From CAXXOK01 sp001604115 (GTDB taxonomy: Bacteria; Bacillota; Clostridia; Christensenellales; Aristaeellaceae), in contig JAYFOV010000022.1 in NCBI GenBank assembly GCA_034928535.1, positions 155,938 to 219,937 of the forward strand: a stretch of DNA of 64,000 nucleotides. The letters are read 5' to 3'. Below, one piece after another: positions 34,159-43,495 of this stretch. Both the position numbers and the translations under genes were made by a program. Numbering within the stretch: the stretch's first letter is position 1; the number at the start of each line of letters is the position of its first letter. The notes under the pieces were generated by a model. It was not told where the DNA came from and did not search any database. It saw only the letters and a list, made by a program, of their open reading frames with translations.

Positions 34159-35574
34159 TTAGCGCGTGCTTTTCTTGCCCATGGTACTGATGATCCGCGG
34201 CCTTGCAGGCAGCTTTTCCGCCGCCGCTTGATGGGTCTGCGCATAACCTGATACATACGGTGCGCTTGGTTGCTGCAGGTTGCCTGTTTCATCATGCTGC
34301 GCAGTACGCGCTAAGCCACTCCAGGAATATTCGGCTGCGCTGGGCTCTTGCGGAAGCTCCGGAGCAACGTGATCGCCGCCGTGATGGGGGACATAACGAT
34401 TTTCGTCCATCGGTTGCGGCCAGTCTTCCGCCAACGGCTCGGCCATTTGTTTTGGTTCCGCATGAACCGCAGCCCGCGCGGCTTGCGTTCTCGCCGCCAC
34501 TGTGGAGACCTCAGGTTGGGGACGCCAAACCGCAGCGGGCTGCCGCTCAGCTACCGCCGTGTCCAGCAGTACTGTTGGGGGCACGAAGGTTGCGCTATAA
34601 TCTTCACGAACGGCGGGGGGTTCCCCAGCGCCAAACAGATCCGCCGTACTGTAAGCCTCCGCCGGCTGCGCTGCCTGTGCAGTCACAGGGTTTGCATTGC
34701 CGGTAACCCGTTGCTCACGATCCCTTAGGGTTGCCATATCCGGCACGTATGCTGGCACCGGGGTCGCCATCGGACGCCCGCCTTCGGCCGTCGCTTTGCG
34801 TGTCGCCTGCGCCGCATCCCGCGCAAGGGATTCCAGTCGACCGCCAAGGATGGCCGCCTGCTGCGTCTGGCGCACGTCCATTGCCGGGTTGGTTGTTTGT
34901 TGCTTCAGCTCTGTCAGGCGGCTACCGCACTGGTCACAAAAGAGCATTTCCGGGGCATTCTTTGCCCCACATGCCGCGCAGATGGGATCACGCCCCCGCG
35001 TAGCCATTGGCGCACTGCCTGAACCCGAAGGATTCGCCTGCATCACATCCGTATCGATGATGGAACGGGGCTTGTATTTTGCGGCGATGTCTGATGTGCC
35101 AGCCGCCCCATCCTTTTGCGAGAGCGCCTGCCCATAGGCAGCTGCCGTATACGGCGAAAGGCCAACGGCAGCTGCGGCAGGCGTTGCAGCGGCTGGGTTG
35201 GTTGAAGGTGAACGGTTGGGGCTTTTTTCGGCTTGCCGCGGCACGGCCGTTGCGTCCGCGATGCGCGGGGCCGACGCAGGTGACGCGCTTCCCCTGGCAT
35301 ACAGCACACGAGCCGCCGCCGTCTTGACAATCCCACCCAGGAGCATCACGCCCGCGCCAATGCCAAAAAGAAGATAATTGTGGTTCAGACAATAGAGCAT
35401 CACTCGGTTCACCGCATTGATCAGAGGGTCCAGGCTTTTTTCAGAAAAGGAAGCCAAAATCAGCCGTACATGATCATTTTCGATCAAAGGAGCAGCGGTA
35501 GCCAGTACGCCCGCCAGCGCAGCAAGGCATCCCAGGAAAACCAGGGATGCACCCAAAAATCGCAAAAATTTCAT
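34159..35574 (-). CDS. Zinc-ribbon membrane protein with long disordered tail
   Basis: A 471-residue protein. Two transmembrane segments (about 5-28 and 68-90), a Ser/Pro/Ala linker, one zinc ribbon CAACGAKNAPEMLFCDQCG near residue 195, then about 260 residues rich in Ala, Pro, Gln and Thr without fold. ATG 35574 follows GTGGAG by 7 bases. It is divergent from the vWA/PP2C/kinase triad, with 185 bases between start codons. It resembles substrate or adaptor proteins of kinase modules, with many Ser/Thr in the tail, but no family name can be given. Confidence 0.82.
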   Translation of the reverse strand: MKFLRFLGASLVFLGCLAALAGVLATAAPLIENDHVRLILASFSEKSLDPLINAVNRVMLYCLNHNYLLFGIGAGVMLLGGIVKTAAARVLYARGSASPASAPRIADATAVPRQAEKSPNRSPSTNPAAATPAAAAVGLSPYTAAAYGQALSQKDGAAGTSDIAAKYKPRSIIDTDVMQANPSGSGSAPMATRGRDPICAACGAKNAPEMLFCDQCGSRLTELKQQTTNPAMDVRQTQQAAILGGRLESLARDAAQATRKATAEGGRPMATPVPAYVPDMATLRDREQRVTGNANPVTAQAAQPAEAYSTADLFGAGEPPAVREDYSATFVPPTVLLDTAVAERQPAAVWRPQPEVSTVAARTQAARAAVHAEPKQMAEPLAEDWPQPMDENRYVPHHGGDHVAPELPQEPSAAEYSWSGLARTAQHDETGNLQQPSAPYVSGYAQTHQAAAEKLPARPRIISTMGKKSTR

Positions 35575-35759
35575 AGCGAATCTCCACACTCCCATTACAC
35601 CCTGTTGTGATGCATGTGGAATAGTTTCGACAGGCGAATCGGTGCTTCCTTCCCGATACACAGAGCGTTTTTCATCATCCGCGCCATTGCATAAAGGAAT
35701 CATGACGTCCATGCAGAATACTCTAAACATTGTCTTTTGAAACAGCCAAGGAGGATCGC

Positions 35760-36440
35760 ATGGAGAAGTACCAACTTTCCTACCATGTGGACATGGTATT
35801 TTGCATCGACTCAACTGGCAGCATGCGGCACGTGCTTGACTTTGTGAAGCAGAACGCCTTGCATCTGTACCGCGATGTAACCGGCACCATGGAAAAGAAA
35901 CGCAAGGTCATCAGCCGGATGCGTATCCGCGTGATCGCCTTTCGGGACTATGTGGCCGATGGCGATGAGGCTATGATGGCCAGCGACTTTTTTGTGCTGC
36001 CTGATCAAGCGCAGCAGTTTTATGACTGCGTTAGCGGGATCACAGCGCAGGGCGGTGGGGATATCCCTGAGGATGGCATGGAGGCACTCGCCTACGCCAT
36101 CCGCAGCGATTGGACGCGCGAAGGCGTCAAAAAACGACATATCATCGTGGTTTGGTCCGATGCGCCCACCCATCCGCTGGGGCACGGCAAAATCGCGCCG
36201 TGGTATCCAGAAGGCATGGCCGAAGACTTTGAGGAACTGTCCCTCTGGTGGGAAGATGAGCAGCTTGGCGGCGCCATGGACGAGAACGCCAAGCGGCTGC
36301 TGATGTTTGCACCGGATGCTCCGGAATGGAACCGCATCTCTGCGGAATGGTCGCAGGTGGTGCATGTGCAAACTGTGAGCGAGGGGCTCACAGAACTGGA
36401 GTACCAACAAGTAATTGACGCGGTGTGCAATACCATTTAG
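35760..36440 (+). CDS. TerY-like vWA-domain protein
   Basis: A 226-residue single von Willebrand A domain. MIDAS residues are seen in FCIDSTGSMRHVLDF (DxTxS) near residue 16, the second metal-site Thr/Asp in GGGDIPEDGMEAL near residue 100, and VVWSDAPTHP near 132. No signal peptide. AAGGAGG precedes ATG 35760. It is first of a tight plus-strand triad with a PP2C phosphatase and a Ser/Thr kinase, the arrangement known as the TerY-P triad. Confidence 0.9.
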   Translation: MEKYQLSYHVDMVFCIDSTGSMRHVLDFVKQNALHLYRDVTGTMEKKRKVISRMRIRVIAFRDYVADGDEAMMASDFFVLPDQAQQFYDCVSGITAQGGGDIPEDGMEALAYAIRSDWTREGVKKRHIIVVWSDAPTHPLGHGKIAPWYPEGMAEDFEELSLWWEDEQLGGAMDENAKRLLMFAPDAPEWNRISAEWSQVVHVQTVSEGLTELEYQQVIDAVCNTI

Positions 36441-36505
36441 CAACCAGGCAGGCCGAAGGCAGAGTGCATTCGGCCTTTGCTTTGGGGAATCGGCAGGTGA
36501 GTCAC

Positions 36506-37510
36506 ATGGGGGCAGCGCCCGGAGCAGAGGGGTTTTGCCTGGTCATCGCCAATGAAGCCGTCTTAGGATCGGGGGAGGATCGTTCCGCCTGCGCGGTGGA
36601 CAGCGGAGGCGGTGTGCTTTGTGTGGCAGACGGTTGCGGGGGCATTGGGTCGCGCCGCTATGAAACGCTCCAGCACTGCACGGAAGCCGCCATCGCGGCG
36701 CAGCTTGCCGTAGATACTGCCTGTGAATGGGCTGCAGCATTAGATGGGCAGCGCCTGCCTGCCAATAGGCGTGAGGCGCAGCAAGTGGCCGATCAGTTGC
36801 AGCAGGCTTTGGCCGCGCGCCTGGCGGCCTTTCATCAGGCCCATCACAATACAGAGCCCTCCCGTGTGATTATGCGGGGATTGCAGCGCACCTTGCCCAC
36901 CACCCTGTGCCTGGGATTGGTGGACGCCCGCGAACCCGACACGCTCTCCCTGCTCTTTTTTTGGGCTGGCGATAGCCGGGGTTATGTGTGGTCAGTTGAT
37001 GGTTTGGTGCAGTGCACGGCGGATCATGCCGCCGGAAGCCCCGATGCGTTGGAAAATTTATACCGGGATGCCAAGCTCACCAACATGGTCAACGCTGATG
37101 CTCCTTTTAAGATTGATGTGTTTGGGCTTCGCGTAACCAAACCCTGCATCGTTCTGGTTGCAACCGACGGCGCGTTTGCCTACTTGCCTACCCCCATGGA
37201 ATTTGAGCTGCTGCTATTGGAAACGCTTAAGGCCTCCGCAAGCATGGATCGCTGGCAGGCCAGCCTTCAGCGCAGGCTGGCGCGCATTGCCAGCGACGAT
37301 AGCACAATGGTTATCGCCTGCTTTGGGTTTTCCAGCTTTGCAGATGTGAAGGCGCATTTTGCCCAGCGCATGCAATCCTTTCAGGCAACGTATGTTACTC
37401 CGGTACGGCGGCGCAGGCAGAGTATCGCATCCGCACGCGCCCTATGGGCGGAATATCGCAAAAGTTATGAGTTGAGTGAGGAGGTGCGCAATGCTGATTG
37501 GCGGTTATAA
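36506..37510 (+). CDS. PP2C-family protein phosphatase
   Basis: A 334-residue protein with the PP2C motifs VADGCGGIGSRRYE (metal Asp), FWAGDSRGYVW and ASDDSTMVIA near residues 55, 155 and 260. It is soluble. ATG 36506 with AGGTGAG upstream is preferred; a GTG 9 bases before is possible. It overlaps the kinase start by 20 bases. It should reverse phosphorylation by the adjacent kinase. Confidence 0.9.
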   Translation: MGAAPGAEGFCLVIANEAVLGSGEDRSACAVDSGGGVLCVADGCGGIGSRRYETLQHCTEAAIAAQLAVDTACEWAAALDGQRLPANRREAQQVADQLQQALAARLAAFHQAHHNTEPSRVIMRGLQRTLPTTLCLGLVDAREPDTLSLLFFWAGDSRGYVWSVDGLVQCTADHAAGSPDALENLYRDAKLTNMVNADAPFKIDVFGLRVTKPCIVLVATDGAFAYLPTPMEFELLLLETLKASASMDRWQASLQRRLARIASDDSTMVIACFGFSSFADVKAHFAQRMQSFQATYVTPVRRRRQSIASARALWAEYRKSYELSEEVRNADWRL

Positions 37511-38420
37511 AGGCCAAACCGCATGGATGACAGCCGGCAGCGGCAGCGCGCGCTGGTGTGTGGCTGAGCGGGATGGGCAGCGGTTTTTTATCAAACAGTT
37601 TCTCACCCCGGTGCAACCTTCCCCGACCGCCGCACGCAACGAGACGCTGTACCGTAAGCAGCTTGCGCGATGTATGGCCTTTGAGCGCAAGAAACGTACG
37701 TTGTATGCATCGCTGCGCTGTGTGATCGGGGATTGTGTTACGCCAATCACTGATTTTTTTTCATTTGAAAATCGGTATTATGCCGTATCGGAATATATCC
37801 CAACACCCTTTGACACTTTGGAAACGCTGGGTAAGGTTTCTGCGCGCGCGGCCAGAGAGCTGCTGTACGCCCTGGCACTTTGTTTGGGCAGGTTGCATGC
37901 GCAGGGCATTGTCCATGCCGATTTGAAACCCGAGCACATCCTGATCCTCCGGGAAGGCGATGCCCTGCGCGTGCGCCTGATCGATTTTGACAGCGGCTTT
38001 CTGGAGGATGACCCGCCCTTACAGGCGCGCGAAATCGAGGGTGACCCTGTTTTTCTCGCGCCGGAAACGTATCGGTGCATGGCCGGTGAGTCCGGCACAT
38101 TGAACCGCAGGTTGGACACCTTTGCGTTCGGCGCGATTGCCCACCTCCTGCTGGCAGGCGCCATGCCGGATGTGCAGTCCGTCGGCCACACCTACCTGTA
38201 CGAGGCGGCGCTTGCGGATACGGTGATTCCTATCAGTACAGCGCTTCCGGCGGTGTATCACTGGCTCATCCGCAAAGCATTAGCCAAAGACCCAGCAGAC
38301 CGGCCGGATGATGCCATGCTGGAGCGCTTGCTCGCAACACCCAAGGATGCGCAGCACGCCCCAACAGCCGTTGAAACCCCCATGAAAAGTTTTTTCAAAG
38401 TGGATGGATGGCGCTTATGA
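37491..38420 (+). CDS. Serine/threonine protein kinase
   Basis: A 309-residue soluble kinase. Lys in RFFIKQFL (near 35), catalytic loop GIVHADLKPEHIL (HAD instead of HRD), metal Asp in IDFDSG (DFD instead of DFG), and APE-like LAPETY. No glycine-rich loop of standard form, and no transmembrane or sensor domain. GAGGAGGT lies 5 bases before ATG 37491, inside the phosphatase gene. Together with TerY-like and PP2C genes this forms a three-gene phosphorylation module. The altered HRD and DFG suggest an atypical but probably active enzyme. Confidence 0.9.
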   Translation: MLIGGYKGQTAWMTAGSGSARWCVAERDGQRFFIKQFLTPVQPSPTAARNETLYRKQLARCMAFERKKRTLYASLRCVIGDCVTPITDFFSFENRYYAVSEYIPTPFDTLETLGKVSARAARELLYALALCLGRLHAQGIVHADLKPEHILILREGDALRVRLIDFDSGFLEDDPPLQAREIEGDPVFLAPETYRCMAGESGTLNRRLDTFAFGAIAHLLLAGAMPDVQSVGHTYLYEAALADTVIPISTALPAVYHWLIRKALAKDPADRPDDAMLERLLATPKDAQHAPTAVETPMKSFFKVDGWRL

Positions 38421-38785
38421 ACGTAGCGCCCTACGCAAAAACAACCCCTGGCATTGCTGGTGGCGGCACAATGAAAGTGCTACCGGCGATGCCGGGGGTT
38501 GTTTTGGATAATCAATACGCTGCCTAGCAGTTGATGTTGACTGTTTGATGCAAAGCCAAAGAAAGTTTCATGCCTTACGCACGCAGCGTAGGCTTTTGCC
38601 TTCGGTGCAAGCACCTTCCACCACATTTGAGCTGCTGGTCTTAGGCGGATACATGGCCAGCAGGTTATATCAGCGTTTATCGTAGGCAAACGAGGTAAGG
38701 GTAACCTTGTTTGCGCGTCGACACGCCAGCAATACCGCCTTATCTCATACGGCTTTGCCTGTGAGCAGGTTTTGTGTGGAACGGA
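38421..38785. other. 365-base intergenic region
   Basis: Apart from the terminator at 38438-38505 nothing supportable is seen; short frames lack ribosome sites. Confidence 0.5.
38438..38505 (+). terminator. Terminator of the vWA/PP2C/kinase operon
   Basis: Arms 38438-38454 and 38489-38505 (AAAACAACCCC... / ...GGGGGTTGTTTT) pair over 17 positions with one wobble, ending in TTTT. Confidence 0.8.
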
Positions 38786-39349
38786 TTACACCCCGCTGGA
38801 TACCTTCAGATGCTTGATTTCTCGTTTGAGCATGAGCAGAGCGACCATATCCAGCAGTGCTTCCACCAGGAGCGCGATGCCAGCGAACTGCGTAGCCACC
38901 GTTGCCATGAACACAGGACGAGTGACCGACAGCACACCCAGGAGGAACGAGATTCCCGCGCCAATGAGCAGCAGCCACCAACGCCCTTGCCCAACACGTT
39001 TCAAATCAAACGCCATTTGTAGTTTCCCAAAGCCGCCTGCAAGCATCGCCAGCCCCCACACGGCCGGCAGCAGCGTTTGAAGCACCTCGCCGTTAAAGAG
39101 CAGCAGCACGCCCAGCAGTGCCAGAATCAACCCGGTCGAAAGCCCGTAACCCAGCATGCCATCCAAGGCTTCGGTGCGGATGTACCCCACGATCATCACG
39201 ATACCTACGATCAGGAGCACGAAAGATAATGCATAGTTGGCAATCTGCCAGGTAAAGCTTGGCCAGAGCAACAGGAGCAAACCACAGATCGCATAGAACA
39301 AAATCATTGCCCAACCTGTGAAACTCCAACGCGATGTCGTTTTTTTCAT
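38786..39349 (-). CDS. HdeD/DUF308 family membrane protein
   Basis: A 187-residue protein with six transmembrane segments arranged in two three-helix repeats (GWAMILFYAICGLLLLLWP begins the first). The length and helix pattern match the DUF308/HdeD family. GGAGG is 7 bases before ATG 39349. HdeD is linked to acid stress in enterobacteria, but in Bacillota the role is unknown. Confidence 0.88.
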   Translation of the reverse strand: MKKTTSRWSFTGWAMILFYAICGLLLLLWPSFTWQIANYALSFVLLIVGIVMIVGYIRTEALDGMLGYGLSTGLILALLGVLLLFNGEVLQTLLPAVWGLAMLAGGFGKLQMAFDLKRVGQGRWWLLLIGAGISFLLGVLSVTRPVFMATVATQFAGIALLVEALLDMVALLMLKREIKHLKVSSGV

Positions 39350-39722
39350 TCTAATTCCTCCTGTTTTTGATGCCATGCCATGGCGGACATGTTGTCGGCA
39401 GGGTCTTTGCGTGTATGTACATAATCCATTTATACCCTAATTCTGGGGTGATGAATCTCTCAATTCTGTTATGAAATGGCTGCCCTTCTCCCGATAGGCA
39501 TCGTCAGCCCATTGGGATGCAAAAAGCCGGGCATACAGCCCGGCGAACAGAAACCCTATCTCGCTCTACTCAGTCAGAACAAAGGAGAATACCCGGACGG
39601 AAAAGGATTGTGCCTTGACATGATGGTTTGGCGTCTGTGACCCGGCGGTCATAACATCCGAAGGTCGATCCATAACACAGCCGGCGTGCATATACTCATT
39701 GCGCCCGGCAAACCCCTGCGCA
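39350..39722. other. 373-base intergenic region
   Basis: Contains the minus-strand terminator at 39521-39544 and AT-rich sequence around 39420-39450 that may hold the DUF308 promoter (TATAAA on the minus strand). No gene. Confidence 0.5.
39521..39544 (-). terminator. Terminator of the aminotransferase gene
   Basis: On the minus strand GCCGGGC, loop TGTAT, GCCCGGC, then TTTTTGC. Confidence 0.85.
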
Positions 39723-40862
39723 TCAATGGGCTGCTTGGCGATAAAAATCCATCACGGCATCAATTACGCTTTGGCAATCCGTTTCTGTCAGACCATAATA
39801 CAGCGGCAAACGCAGCAGACGTTCGCTTTCCCGGGTGGTATGGCGATCCTCCCCATGGAAACGGGAGAGCTTGAGCCCCGCCGCCGCCGAGTGCAGCGGT
39901 ATATAATGGAACACAGCAAGGATATCGCGCGATTTCAGGAACGAGGTCAACTCCGTGCGCTCGCCGATATCGCGGCATTTGATGTAATACATGTGCGCAT
40001 TATGAGAACAGCCTTCCGGAACCATGGGCGTTTCCAGTGCGCCGGACTTGACCAGCTGCCGAAGGCCGGCATCGTATTGTTGCCAGCGCGCCATGCGGTT
40101 GGCGGTGATCATGGCATGGTTTTCAAGCTGAGAGAGCAGGTATGCCGCGTTCAGCTCGCTGGGCAGGATGGAGGACCCCAAATCTACCCACGTGTATTTG
40201 TCCACCTGGCCACGGAAAAAGCGGGATCGATCCGTCCCTTTTTCCCGGACGATTTCCGCACGCTCAATGAAGCGCGGATTGTTGATGAGCGCAGCGCCGC
40301 CTTCGCCCATGCTGAAATTTTTGGTTTCATGAAAGCTGAAGCAGCCGATATCGCTGAGCGTCCCAGCAGGTTGCCCTTTCCAGGTGGAATCTACCGCTTG
40401 TGCAGCATCCTCCACCACGAGCAAACCATGCTCCAGAGCAATCGCTTGGATCGCATCCATGTCACAGCAGATGCCCGCATAGTGCACCGGCACAATCACC
40501 TTGGTGCGGGGCGTGATAGCCGCCCGCAGGCAATCAATATCCATGTTCATCGTCCGCGGCTCCACATCCACAAAAACGACCGTCGCGCCACGCAGCGCAA
40601 AAGCATTGGCCGAGCTGGAAAAGGTGAATGAGGGCATGATCACCTCATCCCCCGGGCCAACATCGCACAGGATGGCCGCCAGCTCCAAAGCGCTGGTGCC
40701 GGATGTGGTCAGCAATATTTTGCGTGCGCCCGTCATTTTTTCCAGTTCCTGATGGCAACGCTTGGTAAAAGAACCATCGCCGCATATTTTATGGCTATGG
40801 ATCGCCTCCAATACATAGCCATCCTCCAGGCCGATGTATGGGGGCACGTTGAATGGAATCAT
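39723..40862 (-). CDS. WecE/RffA-like DegT-family sugar aminotransferase
   Basis: A 379-residue PLP enzyme of the DegT/DnrJ/EryC1 fold. GTSALELAAILCDVGPGDEV binds cofactor phosphate, VVEDAAQA carries the Asp pairing with PLP nitrogen, and SFHETKNFSMGEGG carries the Schiff-base Lys in the pattern typical of dTDP-4-amino-4,6-dideoxygalactose transaminase. ATG 40862 follows GGAGG by 8 bases. No other nucleotide-sugar genes are adjacent. It has its own promoter (40910-40938) and terminator, so it appears monocistronic despite following the ATP-grasp genes. Confidence 0.92.
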   Translation of the reverse strand: MIPFNVPPYIGLEDGYVLEAIHSHKICGDGSFTKRCHQELEKMTGARKILLTTSGTSALELAAILCDVGPGDEVIMPSFTFSSSANAFALRGATVVFVDVEPRTMNMDIDCLRAAITPRTKVIVPVHYAGICCDMDAIQAIALEHGLLVVEDAAQAVDSTWKGQPAGTLSDIGCFSFHETKNFSMGEGGAALINNPRFIERAEIVREKGTDRSRFFRGQVDKYTWVDLGSSILPSELNAAYLLSQLENHAMITANRMARWQQYDAGLRQLVKSGALETPMVPEGCSHNAHMYYIKCRDIGERTELTSFLKSRDILAVFHYIPLHSAAAGLKLSRFHGEDRHTTRESERLLRLPLYYGLTETDCQSVIDAVMDFYRQAAH

Positions 40863-40909
40863 CCGTGCATCCTCCGCTTCCCGCGCGCATGGCACGCGCC
40901 TTGCTCACC

Positions 40910-40938
40910 AGTATAGCATATCCTTGTTCTTTTGTCAT
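40910..40938 (-). promoter_or_regulatory. Promoter of the aminotransferase gene
   Basis: On the minus strand ATGACA (40933-40938), 17 bases, TATACT (40910-40915). The -35 overlaps the hairpin at 40936-40969. Confidence 0.65.
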
Positions 40939-40969
40939 GGGAGCATAGCGCAGTGGGCAAGCTCCCATG
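40936..40969 (-). terminator. Hairpin after the ATP-grasp operon
   Basis: Perfect 9-bp arms CATGGGAGC (40936-40944) and GCTCCCATG (40961-40969), just past the second ATP-grasp gene. No U-run, so it is a weak terminator or 3'-end stabiliser. Confidence 0.5.
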
Positions 40970-40975
40970 GATCAC

Positions 40976-41836
40976 TCACATCAGGCGTGCCAAAATGCCG
41001 TCCAGATACATAGCCACGGGGTCGATGTCACTGACACGATACAGCATTCGGCTGCCAACAATATCCTCCACTTCATTGAGCACGGGGCCGTTGGTATCAT
41101 AGAGCAAATCGACGCCCGCAAAGGATAAAGGGGCATCCGCCTCCGCAAAACGCCGGATCACAGCCTGTGCCAGCGCTCGCTCCGGCTCGGTGAGCGTATG
41201 CAGAGCGACATCGCCGCCACGCTTGAAATTGCTGATGATCCCGCGCCGTGCAGTGCGCATGACCCCCGCGATGATCTCGCCAAAGAGTACATATACGCGC
41301 AGATCTCGTCCCGCGCCTTCTGCAATGCGCTGCTCCAGCATATCGTCCGGCAAAATGGCATCCGCTGCCTCGCGCCACTCATATTCATTGGCAACACGCG
41401 CCACATGTGCTCCGCCGTGTCCCCTGGCTGGTTTGAGTATGACCGGATAAGCGGTTTGTGCCGGAGCAACAGCGTAGCGATGGTTCACAAAGCGGGTATC
41501 CAGCATCGGCAAACCGGCCAAGAACTGGTGCGTTCTCCTTTTGTCATTACAAATTAAGCTCACACGCGCCCCATTGAACACCGGGATACCCATGCGCTCC
41601 ATCTGTTCGCTCAAAAAGGCATCGCGGTGGCGAGCGATTACAAAATCCGGCAGGATATCCCGCCCGTCTTTACGCAGGTACAACGCACCGCCGTCCCGCA
41701 TCCCGATGGAAAGCTGGGCTGTACGCACTGTTTCGATTTTGATACCCCGCGCTGCGCCCTTTGCTTCTACATAGGATGCAAAATCCCGGTTGACTTCCAG
41801 ATCGGCGCTTTCATACACCAGCCATCCCAGTTTCAT
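40976..41836 (-). CDS. RimK-type ATP-grasp ligase B
   Basis: A 286-residue protein. The N-terminal pre-ATP-grasp part is MKLGWLVYESADLEVNRDF. VILKPARGHGGAHVARV carries the ATP-binding Lys and glycine loop near residue 130. DLRVYVLFGEIIAGVMR is the central strand, and FAGVDLLYDTNGPVLNEVED gives the metal-binding Glu/Asn near residue 255. It joins a carboxylate to an amine using ATP, through an acyl phosphate. It starts 2 bases after the stop of the paralogous ligase upstream. The substrate is unknown. Confidence 0.88.
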   Translation of the reverse strand: MKLGWLVYESADLEVNRDFASYVEAKGAARGIKIETVRTAQLSIGMRDGGALYLRKDGRDILPDFVIARHRDAFLSEQMERMGIPVFNGARVSLICNDKRRTHQFLAGLPMLDTRFVNHRYAVAPAQTAYPVILKPARGHGGAHVARVANEYEWREAADAILPDDMLEQRIAEGAGRDLRVYVLFGEIIAGVMRTARRGIISNFKRGGDVALHTLTEPERALAQAVIRRFAEADAPLSFAGVDLLYDTNGPVLNEVEDIVGSRMLYRVSDIDPVAMYLDGILARLM

Positions 41837-41838
41837 GC

Positions 41839-42714
41839 TCAGGCCCCCAATCGGCTTTTGATCTCCCGGAGCAGTTCTACTGCCATGTTCACGCCCGTGC
41901 AGGTCAACGTCGTCTTAAAGTGCGCGTTGCTGTTCACCTCGCAGATCAGCGGGCCATCCGCACCAAACAACACATCGACTCCCGCAAAGGTAAGCCCCAG
42001 CGCCCTGACGGCTGCAAGCGCCAAGTTGGCCTCGTCAGCCGTTGGCTCGTAAGGCTCCATCACGCCGCCCAAGGTCAGGTTGCTGCGAAAATCCCCGTTG
42101 GTGCTGTGGCGCAGGATGCTTGCCACAACGCGTTCCCCCACCACATTCACACGTACATCCCGCCCGAGGCTTTCCTGCACCATTGTCTGAAACAGCATGG
42201 GCGTACCCGCCAGCTCCCGCACCTTTTGGCGCAATGGCTCCAGCGCCTGAAACAAATACACTTGCTGCCCAAAAGACCCAAAGCATTCCTTCAGTACCAA
42301 AGGGAAACCGAGCGCCTGTGCAGCTTGATCCACAAAGCCGGTATCCGGGTAGCCAAAGGCTGGGTAGGTTTTGGGCGCCAAAATGGTTCTGGGCATGGGG
42401 ATCCCTGCCTGCCGCAACGTGAGGTATGTAAGCGATTTGTCGTCACAGCGCAGGATGCTTTCCGCACTGTTGAACACAGGCAAACCGCGCTGGCTCAGTT
42501 GGGTCGCCAACGCAATATCCTTATCCCAAAACAGCACAAAATCGTACATGGATGCATCAAAGGCTGGGCTATCCACGATGGGCGCCAGCTCCGCATTGGT
42601 GCGCACAGAAAGCCGAATGCCACAGCCACGCGCCGCATCACTCAAAATGCCATACAGCTCGTCAAACTTGGTCATACGCAAAAAGGCGTTGACGACCATC
42701 AAGCCATGCGGCAT
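41839..42714 (-). CDS. RimK-type ATP-grasp ligase A
   Basis: A 291-residue ATP-grasp protein. LVLKECFGSFGQQVYLF carries the Lys/Gly loop near residue 140. GRDVRVNVVGERVVASILR and FAGVDVLFGADGPLICEVNSN with the terminal E-x-N metal site (near 258) are closest to RimK/LysX enzymes. It is followed 2 bases later by a second, divergent ATP-grasp gene and preceded by an N-formylglutamate-amidohydrolase-like gene. A GGGGG ribosome site precedes the ATG. LysX/RimK ligases add amino acids to carboxyl groups of proteins or small molecules; here either remains possible. Confidence 0.9.
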   Translation of the reverse strand: MPHGLMVVNAFLRMTKFDELYGILSDAARGCGIRLSVRTNAELAPIVDSPAFDASMYDFVLFWDKDIALATQLSQRGLPVFNSAESILRCDDKSLTYLTLRQAGIPMPRTILAPKTYPAFGYPDTGFVDQAAQALGFPLVLKECFGSFGQQVYLFQALEPLRQKVRELAGTPMLFQTMVQESLGRDVRVNVVGERVVASILRHSTNGDFRSNLTLGGVMEPYEPTADEANLALAAVRALGLTFAGVDVLFGADGPLICEVNSNAHFKTTLTCTGVNMAVELLREIKSRLGA

Positions 42715-42760
42715 TGCGTCAACCCCCTTTTACTGCCACCCTTGCAGGCGGATGTTCTGC

Positions 42761-43420
42761 TTACTGCGCCATACGCTGACGACCTGCGTCCAGTTGCTGC
42801 GCGAGCGCACACAACGCATCCAACACAGGCAGGAACCGATACTCATCATAGCCGCTCATGAGCAGTCTGGTATTGATCTCCAGCTGCACCGCAGGGATCT
42901 TGCACCGCTCGGCCACCGTAGCGCAAACTGTGTTGGCGTTGGTTGCTGCAAAGGGTTCATCCACCGCGATGCTCTTGATGCCAAGATTGGCAAAACAGGT
43001 TACAAACCGATCCACCAGAGCAGTTTGCCCCATCAGGTTGCGTCCGCGTCCCGTGCCGATGCATACGTCCAGCGTGCGTTCCGGCTTCATCTGGTGCAGA
43101 TCGATCACCAATCCCACATGGTGTTGTTGCACATAGCGGCACAGCGCATCCCGGTAATCGCTCACGGGGTCAAAGTTGGCATCGTCCCGCAGATGGCGGG
43201 TCTTATAAATCACGGGGCAGTGAATCTTTTCGTGCATCAGGCGGCAGAGCATCCCCGTAAACCGCTCAGCACATTTGACCTCACCCTTGCGCGTTTGCAG
43301 CACTGCATGGGGCGCACTGATGAGCACGCTTCCCCCACCGGGGATCAATTCAAAACTACAGCAGTGGTCGCGGTCGGTAAAATAGGCCAGCGCGTGATCG
43401 ATCTGTTGTTCGGCAGTCAA
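42761..43420 (-). CDS. N-formylglutamate amidohydrolase-like protein
   Basis: A 219-residue zinc-amidohydrolase-type protein. SVLISAPHAVLQTRKGE carries the first His, DLHQMKPERTLDVCIGTG the D-x-H segment, and VQLEINTRLLM the late Glu of the FGase fold. It is shorter than hutG-type enzymes (about 260). The TTG at 43420 lies 8 bases after GGGAGGG; an ATG 21 bases upstream would put that ribosome site inside the gene, so TTG was chosen. No hut genes are near. With two ATP-grasp ligases downstream, its job may be to trim or release an acyl-amino-acid bond made by them. Confidence 0.85.
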   Translation of the reverse strand: MTAEQQIDHALAYFTDRDHCCSFELIPGGGSVLISAPHAVLQTRKGEVKCAERFTGMLCRLMHEKIHCPVIYKTRHLRDDANFDPVSDYRDALCRYVQQHHVGLVIDLHQMKPERTLDVCIGTGRGRNLMGQTALVDRFVTCFANLGIKSIAVDEPFAATNANTVCATVAERCKIPAVQLEINTRLLMSGYDEYRFLPVLDALCALAQQLDAGRQRMAQ

Positions 43421-43495
43421 AGGGTTTTCCCTCCCAGGCATTTATCACCGTCATTCGGGTGGCCAGCTGCTGCTAACCATGCCCGACGAGGGTAC

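Noticed and set aside
39723..43420. WecE-like aminotransferase as fourth gene of the FGase/ATP-grasp operon
   Set aside because: A 113-base gap holds a hairpin and a separate -35/-10 pair for the aminotransferase, and it has its own terminator.
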